From positions 62,001 through 126,000 of the forward strand of contig JADJNY010000015.1 in NCBI GenBank assembly GCA_016714045.1: 64,000 nucleotides of DNA, written 5' to 3'. Positions 23,059 through 33,511 of the stretch are shown here, piece by piece; positions within the stretch are counted from its first letter, which is position 1; every line of letters starts with the position of its first letter. The position numbers and the translations under genes are program-made. Source of the stretch: Planctomycetota bacterium. Lineage in GTDB: Bacteria > Planctomycetota > UBA1135 > GCA-002686595. A model generated the notes under the pieces. It searched no databases. It saw only the letters and a list, made by a program, of their open reading frames with translations, and was not told the origin of the DNA.

Positions 23059-24270
23059 ATGAGCTCTGCGAAGAGGACGGCGACGAAAGCGCTCGTGGCC
23101 CTCGGCGCGTTCGCGCTCGCGCTCGCGGCGGCGGAGTGGGCCGTCGGGCGTTGGTTTCCGATGGCCGCGTCGCTCTATCGTCCCGATCCCGTGCTCCTCT
23201 ACGTGCCCAAACCCGGCGCGCGCAGCACGAAGGTCGCCGGTCCGGACCGCGCGCGACACTGGGTCACGACCGAGTTCAACGCGCAGGGCCATCGCGGGCC
23301 CGAGTTCGACCTCGCGAAGCCCCACCCGCGCATCGTCGTGTACGGCGATTCCTTCGTGCTCGCGGAGGACGTCGAGGAAGAGAACTGCTTCGTCGCCCGA
23401 CTGCGCGCCGAGCTCGCGTCGTCGGGCGCGCTCGAGGTCGTCAACTCGGGCGTGACGGGCTACGGCCCGGACCAGCAGTGCCTCAAGTTCGAGCGCGAAG
23501 CCGCCGCGCTGCGCCCCGACCTCGCCGTGTTCGTCCTCTACTCGAGCAACGACTACGGCGACCTCGTGCGCAACAAGATGTTCCGGCCCGATGAGCTCGG
23601 CCGCGCCGTGAAAAACGACTACGTGCTCGCGCCGTCGCTCGTGGAGGACCTCGAGCGCCGCGCGCGCGACGCGTCCGGCTTCGCCCTCGTCTGCGCGATC
23701 GAGAGCTACACGGCAGCGCGCGCGCGGCGTGCGCGCCTCGCGGAGAACCCGAACCCGCCCTACATCGAGTGGTACCTGCACGCCGCCGAGGTCGAGTTCG
23801 AGGAGTACGGCGTCGAGGGCGATCTCGCCGTGCGCCAGGTCTGGGAGGACTACTACGACGCCGACGTCGCGATCCACCCCGAGCGGCCGTCGTCGACGTT
23901 CAAGCGCGCGCTGATGCGCGCCGTCGTCGCGCGCATGAAGGACGAATGCGCGCGGCGCGGCGTGCCGATGCTCGCGTTGATCGTCCCCTCCGCAGTCGAC
24001 CTCTGCCCGAAGGGCGAAGTCCACGTCGACGCCTCGCTCTACCCGACCTGGTCGCCGTCGCGTCTCACGGATGGACTGGAGGAGATCGCGACCGAGCTCG
24101 CGATCCCGTTCGTGAACCTCTACGGTCCGTTCCGCTCGGCGGGACCCGACGGCCTCTACATCGGCGACGGGAACCTGCACTGGAACGAGGCCGGACAAGC
24201 GCTCGCCGCGCGGCTCGTCGCAGCCCATCTGCGCGAGCACCAGCTCTGGCCTCCGAAGCGCAAGCGCTGA
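23059..24270 (+). CDS. SGNH/GDSL-type membrane-anchored hydrolase or acyltransferase
   Basis: This 403-residue protein has an N-terminal signal anchor (residues about 9-28). It contains block I 'IVVYGDSFVLAEDV' with the nucleophile serine, a block III-like 'LYSSNDYGDL', and a late 'IGDGNLHWNEAGQALAA' that supplies the Asp/His dyad. This pattern occurs in SGNH hydrolases and in AlgX/AlgJ-like O-acetylation proteins of exported polysaccharides. It is the third gene after two GT-C-type proteins, so action on a cell-surface glycan is a reasonable inference. The start is the ATG giving 'MSSAKRT'. Confidence 0.78.
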   Translation: MSSAKRTATKALVALGAFALALAAAEWAVGRWFPMAASLYRPDPVLLYVPKPGARSTKVAGPDRARHWVTTEFNAQGHRGPEFDLAKPHPRIVVYGDSFVLAEDVEEENCFVARLRAELASSGALEVVNSGVTGYGPDQQCLKFEREAAALRPDLAVFVLYSSNDYGDLVRNKMFRPDELGRAVKNDYVLAPSLVEDLERRARDASGFALVCAIESYTAARARRARLAENPNPPYIEWYLHAAEVEFEEYGVEGDLAVRQVWEDYYDADVAIHPERPSSTFKRALMRAVVARMKDECARRGVPMLALIVPSAVDLCPKGEVHVDASLYPTWSPSRLTDGLEEIATELAIPFVNLYGPFRSAGPDGLYIGDGNLHWNEAGQALAARLVAAHLREHQLWPPKRKR

Positions 24271-24730
24271 ACGCGGTGCGTCGTACTCGGCTGCGCTCGG
24301 CGCGGCACGGACGAGGTGACGAGCTGCGATGGAGGCTTCGAATCGCGCTGCTGCGCCCAGCCGTCCATGACGTGGACGGCGCCACCCCCGTCGTCCGGAG
24401 TTCGGACCAATTCGCGTGCGTCGAGTCCGGCGGCGGCCGAACGCAGTCCCGCCTACGCTCCACGTTCGTCGATCGAGCGCGCGCAGCCGTGCCGAGGGAA
24501 CACGTCGGCGGGCATGCGACCGCGCACCGAGGAGAGCGCTGCGCGACGACGACGACGCGCGGAGAGGGCCGGCGCGGATCCGGGAAGGCCCGGTAGAGGT
24601 CGCGACGCGGGGTTCCGCGCGTCGCATTTCGCTCGTAGGCTTGGGGAGTCCCCCGAGTGCACGCGCCGTGTGCAGACCACGCGGCCCGCGCACTCGGTCC
24701 TCTCTCCCCCCAGTCGCATCGAGGAGTCTC
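24271..24730 (+). other. 460-bp spacer without recognised gene
   Basis: The spacer has high GC, and no frame has convincing protein features. It should contain the promoter of the large S8 protease. A G-rich/C-rich small hairpin lies near 24642-24658. A strong Shine-Dalgarno (GAGGAG at 24721-24726) sits just before the protease ATG. Confidence 0.4.
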
Positions 24731-27700
24731 ATGATCTCGAACGCCCCCTGGTTGTCCGGTCCGATCCTCTCGATCCTCGCGGCGTCGGCCTTCGGCGCCG
24801 CGCCGCAGCCGACGACACGCGAGACGCAATCCGGTCCGCCGGACCTGCGCGCACAAGACACGACCGTCACACCCGCCGCGATCGACGCGATCCCGGTCCA
24901 ACGTTTCGGTCCCGGTCCGCTGCACCGCGTGTGGCTCGAGGGCGCCACGCGCGACGAACAGCGCGCACGCCTCGAGCGCTCGGGAGCGTTGCTGCGCGTG
25001 CACGACTACGGCGCCTTCGCCGTGGCGATCGTCGACGCGCGCGCGTTCGAGGGCGGACAGGATCTGCGCCTCGCGGGCTTCGACGTGCGCGACGAGCACG
25101 ACCTCTTCGCGTTCAACGAGTACGTCCTCGATGGACGCACGATGGAGCGCTCGCTCGCGGCCTTGCCGGAGAGCCTGCGCGCGTCGCAACCCGGCTCGAG
25201 CGCGCTCGACGCGGACGCCGGACTCTACGTCGTGCAGTTCGAAGCGCCGGTGAAGGACGAGTGGGTCGCGAAGCTCGACCAGCTCGGCGCGACGTTCCGC
25301 CAGTACGTCCCGATGAACGCGTACGTCATCGAGCTCGCGCCTGAGAAGGTCGGCGGCCTCGCCGAGTTCGCGCGGACGGAGAGCGCCGTCGAGCACATCG
25401 GCGTCTACGAACCCGCGTTCCGCGTGCACGCCGAGTTGCGCGCGGCCTACCTCGCGGCCGAGGGCTCACCGCGCAAGATGACGGTGCAGCTCGTGCGCGG
25501 CGCGCGCTCCGCGGAAGCGCTCCGCGAGCTCCAGCGCGTCGCCGAGGAGCTGATCGACGTCCAGGACGTCGGTCCGTACGTGAACGTGCAGGCGCGGATC
25601 CACCCCGCGTTCGTGCAGCCGCTCGCGTTCCTGCCCGCGGTCTTCCAGATCGAGCCGCTCGGCGAGCGCGTGCGTCACGACGAACGCCAAGGCCAGATCG
25701 TCGCGGGCAACACGACCGCGACCGGCCCGTCGGCGCCGGGCTACCTGACGTGGCTCGCGGGCGCGGGCTTCGACTCGACGCGGTTCGGCTCCTTCGCCGT
25801 CAACGTCGCGGACGACGCGCTGTCGCTCACGGGCCATCCCGACCTGCCCACGGGGCGCGTCGCGTTCACGCTGAACCCGACGAGCCAGACGGGACTCCAG
25901 GGCGGCCACGGCTTCCTCAACGCGCACATCATCGGCGGCTTCAACAGCGGCACGGGCACGGCGGTCGAGGACGCTGCGCTCTACAACTACGGCCTCGGCA
26001 TCGCGCCCTGGGCGCGCGTCGGCTCGACCGCGATCTTCGGCGCGGGCGCGCTGAACCCGACGACGTACGAGAGCCAGGCGTACGGCCTCGGCTCGCGCAT
26101 CAGCAGCAACTCGTGGGGCTTCCAGACCGCGCTCGGCGGCCCGGTGCCCGACTACGACGCGAGCTCGCAGCAGTACGACTTCATCGTGCGCGACGCGCAG
26201 TCGGGCACGGCGGGCAACCAGGGCTACATGGTCGTGTTCTCGGCGGGCAACAGCGGCTCCGGCGCGAACACCGTGTCGACGCCCGGCACCGCGAAGAACA
26301 TCCTGACCGTCGCGGCGGGCGAGAACGATCGCCAGACGGGCTCCGATGGTTGCGGCATCACGAACACCGGCGCGAACAACTGGAACGACATCGCGAGCTT
26401 CTCGAGCCGCGGCCCGGTCGCCGCGACCGCCGGTGACGGCCGTTGGAAGCCCGAGATCAGCGCGCCCGGCACGCACATCGAAGCCGGCGTCCCGCAGTCG
26501 AACTACGACGGCTCGAGCGTGTGCAACCAGTACTGGCCGACCGGCCAGACGCTCTACGGCTGGTCGTCGGGCACGAGCCACTCCTGCCCCGCCGTCGCGG
26601 GCGGCGCGGCGCTCGTGCACCAGTGGTTCCTGAACCAGGGCTTCGCGACGCCGAGCCCGGCCATGAACAAGGCGATGCTCGTCGCGAGCGGCCAGTACAT
26701 GACGGGCACGGGAGCGAACGACACGCTGCCGTCGAACAGCCAGGGTTCGGGCAACATGCACTTGCCGCGCGCCGTCGGCGCGGCGTCGCGCATCCTCGAG
26801 GACCAAACCCAGGTCTTCGGCGCGAGCGGAGCCACGTACTCGGTCACGGGCAACGTCGCCGATACGACGAAGCCGTTCCGCGTCGCGCTCGTCTGGACGG
26901 ACGCTCCCGGCCCCACGTCGGGTGCGCCGTACGTCAACAACCTCGACCTGACGGTCACCGTCGGCGCGAACACGTACCGCGGCAACGTCTTCACCGGCGC
27001 GAACTCGGTCACGGGCGGCACGGCGGACATCCGCAACAACACGGAGCTCGTCTTCCTCCCCATCGGCACGTCCGGCTCGTTCACCGTCACCGTCACCGGG
27101 ACGGCGATCGGCGGCGACGGCGTCCCGGGCAACGCGGACACGACGGACCAGGACTTCGCGCTCGTCGTCTTCAACGGGTCCGCGGGAGCGCCGGCCGCGC
27201 CGGTCGCGAACTTCACGGGCACGCCGACCACGGGCACGGCTCCGCTCGCGGTCGCGTTCACGAGCACGTCGACGGGCACGATCTCGACCTACGCGTGGGA
27301 CTTCGGCGACCTGTCGACGTCCACGCTCCAGAACCCGAGCCACACCTACACCGCGGCCGGCACGTACACCGTGTCGCTCACGGTCACCGGCCCGGGCGGC
27401 AGCAACTCGCTGACGCGCACGAACTACATCACGGTCGCCGCGACCCCGCCCGCGCCGGTCGCGAGCTTCACGGGCACGCCGACGTCCGGCACCGCGCCGC
27501 TCGCGGTCGCCTTCACCGACGCTTCGACGGGCTCGATCACGAGCTGGTCGTGGACGTTCGGTGACGGCGGCACCTCGACGCTCCAGAACCCGAGCCACAC
27601 CTACACCGTCGCCGGCACCTACACGGTGGCGCTGACGGTCACCGGTCCGGGTGGCAACGACACGCAGACCCGCACCAACTACATCACGGTCAGCCCCGGC

Positions 27701-28486
27701 GCTGCTGGGCCGACGTACTACATCTCCTTCTCCGCGAACACGACGGTGCCCGGTCTCGGCACGGTCGCCGACGAGGACATCGTGAAGTACGACCCCGCGA
27801 CGAACACGTGGTCGATGTACTTCGACGGCTCCGACGTCGGGCTCGCGTCGACGGACGTGAGCGGCATGCACGTGCGCTCGAACGGCTCGATCCTGATGTC
27901 GTTCGACTCGGCGACGTTCGCCGTGACCGGACTCACGGGCGGGCCGTCGGGCACGACCGTCGAGAACCACGACATCGTGCTCTTCACGCCGACCACGACG
28001 GGCGCTTCGACGTCGGGGACGTTCTCGTTCTACCTCGATGGCAGCGACGTCGGCCTGACGACGAACGCGGAGAGCATCGACGGCATCTTCGAGTTCCCGG
28101 ACGGCGCGCTCGGGCTCTCGACGACGGGCAATCCCGGTCTCACGGGGCTCACGGGCCTCGCGGACGAGGACGTCGTGCGCTTCGCCGGCACCTTCGGGTC
28201 CGTGACGTCGGGCACGTGGTCGTACTACTTCGACGGAAGCGACGTCGGCTTCTCCGACAGCAACAACGAGGACCTCGACGCGATCGGCTTCCTCAGCGCG
28301 ACGGAGACGCTGTTCTCGACGCTGGGTGTCTTCTCCGCGGCCGGCACTTCGGGCGATGGCATCGACGTCGGTCGGTTCACGGGGACGTACGGCACGACGA
28401 CGACGGGCACGGCCGTGCTCCAGCTCGACCTGTCGACGCTCGGCATCGCGACGTCGGCGAACGTGGACGGCTTGAGCCGCCTCTGA
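24731..28486 (+). CDS. Secreted S8 (subtilisin-like) serine protease with two PKD domains and C-terminal repeats
   Basis: This 1251-residue secreted protein starts at an ATG with GAGGAG in front and has a signal peptide ending near residue 22. A long propeptide-like region extends to about residue 330. The S8 catalytic domain follows, with likely triad Asp361 or Asp362, His393 ('GGHGFLNAH') and Ser616 ('SGTSHSCPAVAGG'), plus 'SSNSWG' and 'SAGNSG' structural motifs. A beta domain (about 690-815) precedes two PKD domains (about 820-900 and 907-990). The last 260 residues repeat a unit around 'YFDGSDVGL' four times, probably a beta-propeller-like or adhesive module. It is likely an extracellular or surface protease. 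A terminator hairpin follows it. Confidence 0.87.
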   Translation: MISNAPWLSGPILSILAASAFGAAPQPTTRETQSGPPDLRAQDTTVTPAAIDAIPVQRFGPGPLHRVWLEGATRDEQRARLERSGALLRVHDYGAFAVAIVDARAFEGGQDLRLAGFDVRDEHDLFAFNEYVLDGRTMERSLAALPESLRASQPGSSALDADAGLYVVQFEAPVKDEWVAKLDQLGATFRQYVPMNAYVIELAPEKVGGLAEFARTESAVEHIGVYEPAFRVHAELRAAYLAAEGSPRKMTVQLVRGARSAEALRELQRVAEELIDVQDVGPYVNVQARIHPAFVQPLAFLPAVFQIEPLGERVRHDERQGQIVAGNTTATGPSAPGYLTWLAGAGFDSTRFGSFAVNVADDALSLTGHPDLPTGRVAFTLNPTSQTGLQGGHGFLNAHIIGGFNSGTGTAVEDAALYNYGLGIAPWARVGSTAIFGAGALNPTTYESQAYGLGSRISSNSWGFQTALGGPVPDYDASSQQYDFIVRDAQSGTAGNQGYMVVFSAGNSGSGANTVSTPGTAKNILTVAAGENDRQTGSDGCGITNTGANNWNDIASFSSRGPVAATAGDGRWKPEISAPGTHIEAGVPQSNYDGSSVCNQYWPTGQTLYGWSSGTSHSCPAVAGGAALVHQWFLNQGFATPSPAMNKAMLVASGQYMTGTGANDTLPSNSQGSGNMHLPRAVGAASRILEDQTQVFGASGATYSVTGNVADTTKPFRVALVWTDAPGPTSGAPYVNNLDLTVTVGANTYRGNVFTGANSVTGGTADIRNNTELVFLPIGTSGSFTVTVTGTAIGGDGVPGNADTTDQDFALVVFNGSAGAPAAPVANFTGTPTTGTAPLAVAFTSTSTGTISTYAWDFGDLSTSTLQNPSHTYTAAGTYTVSLTVTGPGGSNSLTRTNYITVAATPPAPVASFTGTPTSGTAPLAVAFTDASTGSITSWSWTFGDGGTSTLQNPSHTYTVAGTYTVALTVTGPGGNDTQTRTNYITVSPGAAGPTYYISFSANTTVPGLGTVADEDIVKYDPATNTWSMYFDGSDVGLASTDVSGMHVRSNGSILMSFDSATFAVTGLTGGPSGTTVENHDIVLFTPTTTGASTSGTFSFYLDGSDVGLTTNAESIDGIFEFPDGALGLSTTGNPGLTGLTGLADEDVVRFAGTFGSVTSGTWSYYFDGSDVGFSDSNNEDLDAIGFLSATETLFSTLGVFSAAGTSGDGIDVGRFTGTYGTTTTGTAVLQLDLSTLGIATSANVDGLSRL

Positions 28487-28505
28487 GCTCGAACGAGTTC
28501 GACAT

Positions 28506-28542
28506 CCGCGGCCCGGCGCTCTTCGCGAGCGTCGGGCCGCGG
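28506..28542 (+). terminator. Terminator hairpin after the S8 protease gene
   Basis: A 16-bp stem with one G-T pair (28506-28521 with 28527-28542, 5-base loop) is followed by TGTTTCCC. It lies 20 bases after the protease stop. The rest of the spacer up to 28838 shows no gene. Confidence 0.7.
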
Positions 28543-28838
28543 TGTTTCCCGACCGAGCTTGCGCGCTACGTCGAACCTTGCCGTCGTCGTGCGTGCGCAT
28601 TCGTGCGAAGGACCGCGGAACGAGTCGTCGTCCCCGCGTGCGTCGATGAACGAACCTTCGTGCTCGGCGAGAGCGGATGAACGAGCCGTACCGAGAGCGC
28701 GATCGCGGGGCGAATAGGCTTCACGTCGTCGCCGTGAACGACGCGGAGGACGCAGCGGCTCATCGCCGCTCCGTGAATCCGTTCCGGGGTGCCGTCGGCG
28801 GCGAATTCCCCTCCCTCCGGATACGACTCCCCCTCACC

Positions 28839-30527
28839 ATGCACACCCCCAACCCTCGATGCGTCCGCGTGCTCGTAAGCGCGCTTCCTCTGTTCGCACT
28901 CCCGTTCGCGCCGAGCGCGGCGCAGTCCGTGAGTCCGGCGCCTCCATCGACGCCGCGCATCGGAACGCCGCGTGTCGCGCAGACGTCCCTCGTCGCAGGA
29001 CTCGTGACGAACGACTTGTCGACGGGGGGGCTGACGCCGAACGGCCTCGTGCAAGCGCTCGTCGGAACCGGCGTCTCCGTCTCCAACATCACGTACCACG
29101 GCGCTCCGATCGCCGCCGGCACGTTCACGGGCGGCACGGGCATCGTCGGGTTCGCGCAAGGGATCGTGCTGAGCTCCGGCGACATCGCCTCGGTCGTCGG
29201 CCCGCAGAACACGTCCCCCAGCACGAGCACCGACAACCTGCTCCTGGGCGATCCCGACCTCGACGCGCTCGTCACGGGCGCGACGCAGGACGCAAGCGTG
29301 CTCGAGTTCGACTTTAGCTGCCCGACGGCGAGCGTGATCTCGTTCCAGTACGTGTTCGCGTCGGAGGAATTCGACGAGTGGGTCAACTCGTCCTACAACG
29401 ACGTGTTCGCGTTCTTCCTCAACGGCCAGAACATCGCGTTGATCCCGAACACGACGACGCCCGTCGCGATCAACAACGTGAACTGCGGCAACCCGTACGC
29501 GCCGCCCGGCGGCGCCAACTGCGCGCTCTACGAGACGAACGACTGCGAGTCGCTCGGTTTCGGCTTCCCCTGCAGCCTTCGCGCCACGGAGATGGACGGT
29601 CAGACCCACGTGTTCTCGGCCGTCGGAACGCTCCAGCCGGGCACGAACCACATCAAGCTCGCGATCGCGGACCGCGGCGACGGCGTGTACGACTCGAACG
29701 TGTTCATTCGCGGCCAGAGCTTCACGTGCGGCACGCCGACCCCCGGCTTCGATCCGCCCTCTCCGTGCGGCGAGACGATCAGCGTGAACCCCGAGGTCGC
29801 GCTCACCTTCACCATGAACGCGATCGCGACGAACGGCCTGCCGGGTCAGGCGGTCACGCTCACGGCGACCGGCTCGGCCGCCGCGCTCAACGGCGGCACG
29901 TTCTTCCCGGCGCTGCCGGTGGGTCCGGCCGCAACCGTGGAGACCGAGTACGACTGGAAGCCGGGCTCGGGCGACGTCGGCACGCACGTGCTCCACTTCG
30001 TCTCGACCGACCAGATCGGGCAGACCGCGAGCTGCGACGTGACGATCGTCGTCTCCGACACGGGGACGAACTTCTGCGAAGGCGGCTCGGGTGGAGTTCC
30101 GTGCCCGTGCAACAACAACGCGGACGATGGACACGGCTGCAAGAACTCCTTGTTCGACACGGGCGCCTTGCTGACGGCCACGGGCATGGCGAGCGTCGCC
30201 GCGGACAGCGTGCTCCTGACCGCCGAGCACATGACCGGCGGCACGTGCGTCTTCTTCCAAGGCACAGCGGCGATCCCGCCCGTGATCGTGGACGACGGGA
30301 TCGGCTGCGTCGGCGGCACGGTGGTGCGCCTGGGCACCAAGGCGATCGCGAGCAACGCCAGCGCGTTCCCCGCCGCGGGCGACCCCGCGATCAGCGTGCG
30401 CGGCGCGGTCCCGGTCGCGGGCGCGACGCGCTACTACCAGGCGTTCTACCGCAACGCGGCCGCGACGTTCTGCCCGCCGTCGACCTCGAACCGGACGAAC
30501 GGCGTCGAGATCGGCTGGTCGCCTTGA
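28839..30527 (+). CDS. Secreted choice-of-anchor L family protein
   Basis: This 562-residue secreted protein has a signal peptide ending near 'PSAAQS' (residue about 28). Residues about 50-230 match the choice-of-anchor L domain: 'GFAQGIVLSSGDI', then 'FQYVFASEEFDEWVNSSYNDVFAFFLNG'. A cadherin-like beta domain follows (about 310-410). A Cys-rich C-terminal region begins at 'CPCNNNADDGHGCKNS' and ends 'FCPPSTSNRTNGVEIGW'. This ending is one I associate with secreted planctomycete proteins and may be a lineage-specific domain. The first ATG giving a signal peptide was taken as the start. No substrate can be assigned; a surface or extracellular structural role is likely. Confidence 0.78.
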   Translation: MHTPNPRCVRVLVSALPLFALPFAPSAAQSVSPAPPSTPRIGTPRVAQTSLVAGLVTNDLSTGGLTPNGLVQALVGTGVSVSNITYHGAPIAAGTFTGGTGIVGFAQGIVLSSGDIASVVGPQNTSPSTSTDNLLLGDPDLDALVTGATQDASVLEFDFSCPTASVISFQYVFASEEFDEWVNSSYNDVFAFFLNGQNIALIPNTTTPVAINNVNCGNPYAPPGGANCALYETNDCESLGFGFPCSLRATEMDGQTHVFSAVGTLQPGTNHIKLAIADRGDGVYDSNVFIRGQSFTCGTPTPGFDPPSPCGETISVNPEVALTFTMNAIATNGLPGQAVTLTATGSAAALNGGTFFPALPVGPAATVETEYDWKPGSGDVGTHVLHFVSTDQIGQTASCDVTIVVSDTGTNFCEGGSGGVPCPCNNNADDGHGCKNSLFDTGALLTATGMASVAADSVLLTAEHMTGGTCVFFQGTAAIPPVIVDDGIGCVGGTVVRLGTKAIASNASAFPAAGDPAISVRGAVPVAGATRYYQAFYRNAAATFCPPSTSNRTNGVEIGWSP

Positions 30528-30595
30528 TGCGTTGACGTTGCAGCGCTGGTCTGCCTCCTTCGAGGACAGCGGGCCGGCTGCCAGGACCCCAAGGG

Positions 30596-30642
30596 CGCTC
30601 CGACGCCGCCGCGGATCGAAGTTCTGCAGCGGCGCCGGAGCG
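30596..30642. terminator. Convergent terminator hairpin
   Basis: A 14-bp stem with one mismatch (30596-30609 with 30629-30642, 19-base loop) lies between the anchor-L gene and the convergent U32 gene. Confidence 0.55.
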
Positions 30643-30651
30643 TTCTCCGTC

Positions 30652-33316
30652 TCACTTCAGCGTCGCCATCGTCTCGGTCACGCCGACGCGGCTCAGCGCG
30701 CGCACGCGCTCCAGCGTCGCGCGCGGTGAGGCGCGGCGCGCGAGGAGCTCGCGGTACGACGCGAGGACCTTCGCTGCCTCCGCGCGCGTCTCGCGCACGA
30801 ACTCCACGCGAAAGCGCCGCACGCCGAGGTCGGCCGCGTCGAGCGCGTACTCGGCCGAGCTCTGCACGTCCGCGTTGAACACGGTGTTGCGGCAACCGAC
30901 GTCGACGATCACCGGGTGTTCGCGCCCCTTCGCGTCGCGCAGCGCGACCCGATGCGCTTCGCATGGCCGCCCGCACGTGCGGAAGTCGCGGCCGTGCGAG
31001 AGCAAGTGCGCGTACACGCAGTGCTCGGTGTGGAAGGTCGGGATGCGGTGCTGCAACGGGATCGTGAAGCGCGACGGATCCGACGCGGCGCAGAGCGCGA
31101 AGAGCTGCTCGCGATCGAGGTCGTGGGCCGGCGTCAGCGTGTCGAGCCCGCGCGCGAAGAGCTCCGACGCCGTGATCGAGTTCGTGACGTTGAGCGAGAA
31201 GTCGCCGTGCAGGACGGGCGGGCGCGTGCCCGCGACGCCCTCCTGGAACGCGACGAGGGCGCCCCAATGCCGAACGAGCACGCCGTCGGGCGCGAGCGCG
31301 GCGAGCCGGCGGTCGTAGCCCTCCTCGCCCGGCTTCTGCACGCGCACGGTCGCGAGGACGACCCGTAGGTTCGCGCGGCGCGCGCGCTCGACGGCCTTCG
31401 CGAGCCCCACCATCTCCATCCAGTCGAGCTCGACCTCGGCGAGCCCGGCGTCGATCGCCGCCTCGAGCTGACCGTCCTCGCGGCACAGGGCGACGAGGCC
31501 GTTCGATGCGTCGACGACGCGTGCCTCGGAACGCGGCTCGTCTACGGAGCTCGAGCGCGGGCGCAGCGCCGAGAGGACGCTCGTCTGCACGACTGGGCGC
31601 ACGACACCGCGCTCGACCTGCGGCAGCAGCGCATCGACGACGGCGCGCCGCAGCGCCTTGAGCTCGGACACGGGCAGGTGCAGCCCGGGCTCGAGCGACG
31701 CAAGGTCGAGCGTCGCGACGCGGAACGGCGTGCCGCCGAAGCTCGCGAGCTTGTCGCGCAGGAGGACCTCGTCGAGGCCGCGCCCCGTCGCGCGCGCGAG
31801 CTTCGCCGTGGACTCGACCCGCGTGCTCGCGTGCCGCGCGCGCGCTTCGACGACGAGCGGCGCGCCAGCCGCGCCGCGCACGACGAGCTCGACCGCGACG
31901 CGGCCCTCGGGCTCCGCGTCCGCGACGGCGCGCTCCGCCTCGCGCGTGATCGACGGATCGCCGCTGATCCACGCGCTGGCCGGGCTTCACGCGCGACAGA
32001 TCGGGACCGGGCGTCCCGAACCCGAGCGACCATCCACTGCCCTTCGCGTCGACGTGGAAGATCGGCCCACCGGGCTCGTTCTGGTCCTCCGGATCGCCGG
32101 CGTCGAACACGACGCCCATGCCGGCGCGCGGCTCGACCGTGCTCGCACGCGGACCTTCGCTCGCGCAGGACGCTCCGCCGAAGCCTGACAACGCCGCAGA
32201 CGGCTCGCCGCGCGGGCTCACGCGCGCTCCGTCCGCCGCGAGCGCGCCGGTCCACGGACGCCCGCTCGCGTCACGTTCGACGACGACGGAGCTCGCGCTC
32301 ACGCGCGCGACGCGGCCCAGGTAGACGCCGCGGTGCTTGGGAAAGCGGCCCTCGACGAGCGTCTGGTGGTCCGAACCGCCGAGGAATCCGTCGCTGAACC
32401 CGCGCGTGTAGCTCAGGCTCGCGCGCGCGAGGTCGCGCCGCGCGCGCTCCCGCTCCGCGTCGCCGTGCGCGGCCGCGAGGGCGTCGACCCATTGGCGGTA
32501 GGTCTCCGTCGCGGTCAGCACGTACTGCGCGTTCTTCTGCCGCCCTTCGATCTTCAGGCCGTGCACACCGATGTCGACGAGCTCCTCCACCGCGCGCACG
32601 CCGGCGAGGTCCTTCGGCGACAGCAGGTACTTCACGTCGCCGAGCTCGCGCGTCTCGCCGTCGAGCACGAGGTCGTACGGCAAGCGGCACGACTGCGCGC
32701 ACTCGCCGCGGTTCGCGGAGCGCCCGCTCCACGACGCGGACGTCAAGCACTGACCGGACCACGCGACGCACAAGGCGCCGTGCACGAAGACCTCGATCTC
32801 GAGCGGCGTGCCCTCCGCGAACGCGCGGATCTCGCGCACGGAGAGCTCGCGGGGCACGACGACGCGCGTGACGCCGAGCGACTGCGCGAAGCGCGCGCCG
32901 TCGGCGCTCGAGATCGTCATCTGCGTGCTCGCGTGCACTTCGAGCGCGGGGCACAGCCCCTGCGCGATGCGCGCGACGGCTGGGTCCTGGACGATCAGTG
33001 CGTCGACGCCGGTCGCGGCCGCGCGGCGGACGAGCTCCTCCACGAAGGCGAGCTCGGTCTCGAAGACGAGCGTGTTGAGCGTCAGGTAGGCCTTCGCGCC
33101 CGCGCGATGGATGCGCGCCACGGTCGCGTCGAGCGTGGCGAAGGAGAAGTTCCCGGCGCGTGCGCGGGCGTTGAAGCCCTCCGAGAGCCCGAAGTACACG
33201 GCGTCGGCGCCCGCATGGAGCGCGGCGCGGAGCGCGTCCTCGTCGCCGGCGGGCGCGAGGACCTCGGGAGCGCGGCGCACCGTGCGAGCCGGGGTCGGGT
33301 CAAGGGCCTTCGTCAT
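30652..33316 (-). CDS. U32 family peptidase-like protein (RlhA/YhbU class), frameshifted
   Basis: The protein starts at 'MTKALDPTPART' and shows the U32 core: 'PEVLAPAGDEDALRAALHAGADAVYFGL', 'HASTQMTISS', and the cysteine signature 'VFVHGALCVAWSGQC' followed by 'RSANRGECAQSCRLPY'. U32 proteins of this type include RlhA, needed for 23S rRNA cytidine hydroxylation. The frame breaks near 31965: after 'VKPGQRV' the continuation 'ISGDPSITREAERAVAD' is in another frame, as if two bases were missing or one added. The DUF3656-like C-terminal part then runs normally to 30652 and contains a second Cys set ('TCGRPCEAHR', 'HCVYAHLL'). Total length is about 887 residues, with no signal peptide. The break may be a sequence error. 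Confidence 0.82.
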
Positions 33317-33379
33317 CCGAAGGACGGTACCACGCGGGCGGCGTCGCGGGCACTTGAGGCGAAGCCGGCCGTCGGATCG

Positions 33380-33509
33380 TCAGAGGTCTTTGACGGAGAT
33401 CACCGGGTGCTGGAGCGCGATCCACACGAACACGAGGTTCGCCAGCACCATCGTGCCGAGCAAGAGGACGATCCACAGCCAGGGCCGGCGCGCGAAGAGG
33501 TCTCGTCAT
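33380..33509 (-). pseudogene. fixH: Truncated, frameshifted fixH/ccoH-like gene
   Basis: An ATG 2 bases after the ccoG stop opens with 'MTR'. A one-base shift then yields 'LFARRPWLWIVLLLGTMVLANLVFVW' and 'IALQHPVISVKDL' before a stop at 33380. The 'RPWxWI...VFVWIAL' helix is the FixH/CcoH membrane segment. Normal FixH continues for another 100 or more residues with a periplasmic domain, which is missing here. This is therefore a remnant or a mini-FixH, identified only by its helix and its place at the end of the cco operon. Confidence 0.5.
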
Positions 33510-33511
33510 GA

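Noticed and set aside
24416..24730. Longer N-terminus for the S8 protease reading frame
   Set aside because: The upstream in-frame sequence is Arg-rich. The ATG at 24731 has GAGGAG in front and gives a signal peptide.
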